DNA of 64,000 nucleotides from the NCBI RefSeq assembly GCF_001949145.1, contig NW_019091357.1, positions 496,046 to 560,045 on the forward strand, in the 5' to 3' direction. A program made the translations under genes and the position numbers. The stretch's first letter is position 1. Each line of letters starts with the position of its first letter. Positions 60,600 to 64,000 of the stretch are shown here, one piece after another. The notes below the pieces were generated by a model. That model had not been told where the DNA came from. It searched no databases and saw nothing but the letters and a program-made list of their open reading frames with translations. This DNA is from Acanthaster planci (lineage: Eukaryota > Echinodermata > Asteroidea > Valvatida > Acanthasteridae).

Positions 60600-63508
60600 A
60601 ATACAAAGGGATGAAACTATATGATAGCAATCTGAATGCATAGACGGAAAAGGTATATTTTCCTACCTGGTTTTGGTAGTTTCGTGTGTCAGTGCACGTC
60701 GTCAATCGTTCTGAAAAACGGCTGGGCCTACATCCTATCCATATCCCTACACACCAAGCATGTACCACGCATTATTATGCACGTACCCATGTAATCCAGC
60801 GGGTCGGCGCGGCACGTACGTACGTACGTGCGCAATCAACAATGGCTCCTCCCATTCGATTATAGGGGTGGAAAATCAATTTATTGTAAATTTATTTCTA
60901 GTACACACCCTGTACATTGCTCAATTCCGAAACACAGTTGTTGATATTCTGATTTGAATCTGACTGGGAATACAAAAATCTAGACTCAGAACTAAAGGAC
61001 TCAGAACTCGAAAGTTGCTGAAGAAAGCGGTCATTTCTTTGTTTTGAGCCTCTCTAACGTACATGTTTAGTGGTATGTACCAATGACTAGCGTTTAACGT
61101 TTTTCCATCCTGGGGGGGGGGCTGGAGGACAGTGATTTACAAATGCCCTAGTATTTTGAATATAGTGAAAAGATTGACTTTAAAACTAACTTAAAACAAA
61201 TGAATTTATTAATATTTTGTTTTTATTGTAATAAGATAAAATGCAATCAAACTGAATGCATTTTTTATATAAATGTATTAGGCAATAGATGTGGGGGAGG
61301 GGTAATTTTTTGTTCCTTAATTATTTGTGTGTGATATTTGTCTGTTCAGACAGCTCCTTTTACTTGTATAGTGATGTATTTCGCTTTTGAGTGATCCATG
61401 GGCTTGTTTTCTATTTGTAATTTTCTATATCTTGTGCTCTTTGTATTGCCCCAAAATAAGTTTTAAAAAATACTAAATTCGTACGCACCTGTTGTAGGCT
61501 TGGCCTTTTGAACACTATCGAATCTGACCCTTCAAGATGTCAGTGCAACAGATCAACCAAATGCATGTATTACTGTACAGTTGACATATACATATAATCG
61601 AACGTGCACTACCATAACACACCCTTACAGAAAACCTATCTCGACTTCCAGAATTCCAGTTCCCGTTTTTCTTTATCAACTAAAGTTCATACATGAAGGA
61701 CACAAAAATTACCACCCTCCTAACAAAAAGCACACAAATTCAAGCAAACATCTTTGGTATACTGTAATGTTTATTGATTTGCTGCCACAAGACCACATAA
61801 TATCGCATTTTATATACGAAATAAATGTAAAACGAAAAAGCATCAGCATTTAAGTACACGCAGGAACAGGGCATCCCCACATTATGGCGAAAGCTTAAGA
61901 GCAATATTTTCAAAATAACATTATCAGCTTCAAAGACCATGAATACTTCTATGTGCATAATCCCAAATCCCAGCCTGTAATTTATATAATGGTGTGCAAA
62001 AGATCATGAACGTCAACAATTGAGATCTTTTCAATCGTTTTTGGCTTCTCAATCAAATTGGAGCAAAGGACAAAAATACATGGACTCCAGCAGTTTTTAG
62101 CAAAATTTTGACCTTGCCAAATTTGTTTTTCGGGCTTTACCATGCAAATTCATGATTTCCCTCTTCATTTGCATGCCATCAAAAATGGTTCATTTAGCTT
62201 CAGTGACAAGACGACATCTTCAAAGTAGAAATGAATAAACAAACTGTACCCTTGAAACCACTCAATGTATTTCACACATTACACCCGACACCTAATAACA
62301 TTGTAAATCAACAGGAAATCCACATTTCAGGAACCCATTTTTAATGAGAAATGGTCCCTTTGTAAAATTACAGTTAGACAAAATGTTGGCTGGTGTTTTG
62401 TATATCATATACACAATGTGATTTGGGTAAACATTTGCAGCTTGTATTCATTAACCCTCCTATGCTGAAGTCACTCTTTGGGTCATTTGGTGAACACCTC
62501 AAAGAAACAGCTGTGTTGTGCACTACACTAACTGTCCCTCACAGGAATATCAGATTGCACTTTTGTGCCGCCCAAGAACTGTGCTTCACTGTTCCATGTG
62601 CATAATTATGCAGTNTGTACACACTGAACCTGTTCATGATTGAGTTCCACATAGAAACTACATGCTCACCAGTGACTGTGGGCATTTGTGCACATTTGTG
62701 CTGTAAAACCATACGAGGGTTAAGAATAAAGCAAGACAAACCTGGCCCTCTCTGAATTCTGCTTTACCTATTCCTTTGATGCTTGGCACGGCAGAAGACT
62801 GGAACCAACCTCTCGATCACTTATGTACAAACTGCTCCATATCAAGCTCCACTTTGCCCAAGCTCCCTTTAGATTTCAGACTTGTCTTTATTTGCTTATC
62901 AATGCGTAGTATCCGGCTATGATCCCAGTAATTTTTTCCTTTTAAGATACCTAAAAATTGAGGAAATATGTTCGCACACAAGCCCAAACCACCAAAAAAT
63001 CAATACTCAAAGCAAAGCAAATGGTCAAAAAGCCAGTTATAATGTTGAAAGCATCATACCTCTGTTGTGCAATTAAACTGCTTCTATCTTTCATTTACTA
63101 CATAAACACTTTATGAAATACTTTCAAAATGCAAGACTTAGGAAAGATATCAATAGTGTAGAATTAATCAAATTTGAAAATTCATCTTCTTCTTGCATGC
63201 TTTGATGTTTGTCTGGTTGTATTTATCAGCAAGTTGACTAGTTTACAAGTGGATAATTGTTGCAATTAGCATAGGTCTATACAAATTCGGATAAACTCGG
63301 CACATATAGAAAAAGGAAACATTTGACTTGACGACTATGCTGTTGTGCTACTGGACAAGTCTGTGATATCAAACATGAGGCTATGTCTAAATCAAACGGC
63401 TGTGGCTTGGAGCCTTATCTACACCAATAAGAACTGGCTATCCGCTCCGAGCTGGAACAAAAGAGGGTGTGTTTTGAAATGAAATTGACAGTCCTTTGGT
63501 ACTCACGC
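60600..63508. other. Non-coding region
   Basis: Contains a likely NF-YC 5' UTR exon boundary near 60666 on the minus strand, a CGTACGTACGTACGTGCG run near 60814 and a G10 run near 61112. A minus-strand stretch at about 62830-62876 reads SLGKVELDMEQFVHK followed by a stop, which resembles a C2-domain strand but has no supporting neighbours. Otherwise nothing is recognised. Confidence 0.4.
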
Positions 63509-63644
63509 ACTGCACAGCTGCGAAAGTTTGTGCACATTTGACACGGAACACGCCAAGTACGCGCAACGATTTTAGTCTAGAATGTGTGGTCTTCGCGTGC
63601 ACGCTGAACCCGTGCTTGAACCTGTTTGGAAAACCTAGTACCAT
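63509..63644 (-). CDS. Doubtful first exon of an unidentified gene
   Basis: On the minus strand an ATG at 63644 opens a basic sequence (MVLGFPNRFKHGFSVHAK...) that reaches a good donor, TGCAGTGC/GTGAGT, at 63509-63508. No downstream exon could be connected within the window and no family is recognised. It may equally be chance. Confidence 0.15.
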
Positions 63645-64000
63645 TTGTCTTTCTTTCCCTGGTGAGGGCGCACTTCAGATCAGGGCAGATAGTCTCTATC
63701 CAGCCAATCCCACAGGGTCATGTGTTATTTACAGCCACACCCGTACCTTTTAGACATGACTTTACTCTGTAGTTTCATTCTAACCTCAACTGGAGAACAA
63801 TAGATTATATAGTTGCTGCTTTGAAGATCCTATGTTTTTATTCTGTCTCACTGCTAATGCAGACATGCATTTAAGATTTATGTTGCCTTGGCAACCATCC
63901 ACAAGTAAAGGCAATGATTCCACTTCAAATAAACAGATTAAAAGGCGAAAGAAGTGACGACATGTGCATGCAAACAGTCACACCTCGTTAATAAGAGCAC

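Overview
This is a eukaryotic genomic window. The genes have introns with GT/AG borders, intergenic DNA is AT-rich, and DNA-transposon remnants and a 277-base run of N (34015-34291) are present. The gene content is animal: one RIM active-zone gene, cytosolic sulfotransferases, rhodopsin-like GPCRs without introns, ERICH1, EOLA/CXorf40 and NF-YC. A single RIM gene, a tandem sulfotransferase family and intronless lineage-specific GPCRs suggest an invertebrate deuterostome. An echinoderm, perhaps a sea star, is my best guess. That is inference from memory and is not proven by the sequence.

Layout. 1-7.7 kb: no recognisable gene; one decayed coding-like stretch near 3.4-4.4 kb and a GC-rich stretch with two CCAAT boxes near 7.0 kb that may be the RIM promoter. 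7.77-20.33 kb (+): a complete 21-exon RIM gene whose exon phases all agree (1127 aa: Rab-binding helix, zinc finger, PDZ, C2A, C2B). Intron 11 of RIM holds an antisense, intronless GPCR pseudogene. Just after the RIM stop codon is a piggyBac-like MITE with TTAA flanks. 21.8-42.0 kb (+): a tandem sulfotransferase array. It has three intact 7-exon genes whose exons have identical lengths (each 315 aa), an orphan last exon left by a deletion, and further copies of the flanking blocks. An 11-copy minisatellite lies directly upstream of the second gene. 44.2-45.3 kb (-): an intact intronless GPCR, the paralogue of the pseudogene in RIM. 45.3-51 kb: no gene; a long foldback element, a perfect 16-bp hairpin and a TIR-bearing MITE. 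51.0-52.9 kb (-): ERICH1-like, 4 exons. 53.25-54.34 kb (+): EOLA-like ASCH-domain gene, 2 exons, starting 396 bp from ERICH1 in the opposite direction. 55.7-58.95 kb (-): NF-YC, 8 coding exons, tail-to-tail with EOLA. 59-64 kb: AT-rich direct repeat, a cluster of CCAAT boxes and one doubtful exon.

How the genes relate. The genes do not form a pathway. RIM organises neurotransmitter release sites. The sulfotransferases conjugate small molecules with sulfate from PAPS. The GPCR is an orphan receptor. ERICH1, EOLA and NF-YC are housekeeping-type genes packed closely together. The most informative structure is the sulfotransferase array, which records repeated unequal exchange. The other main points are the nested dead GPCR with its living paralogue 30 kb away and a possible internal first exon of RIM that would produce a short C2-only form. 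All gene models were built by hand from reading frames and splice sites; no transcript or database evidence was available.
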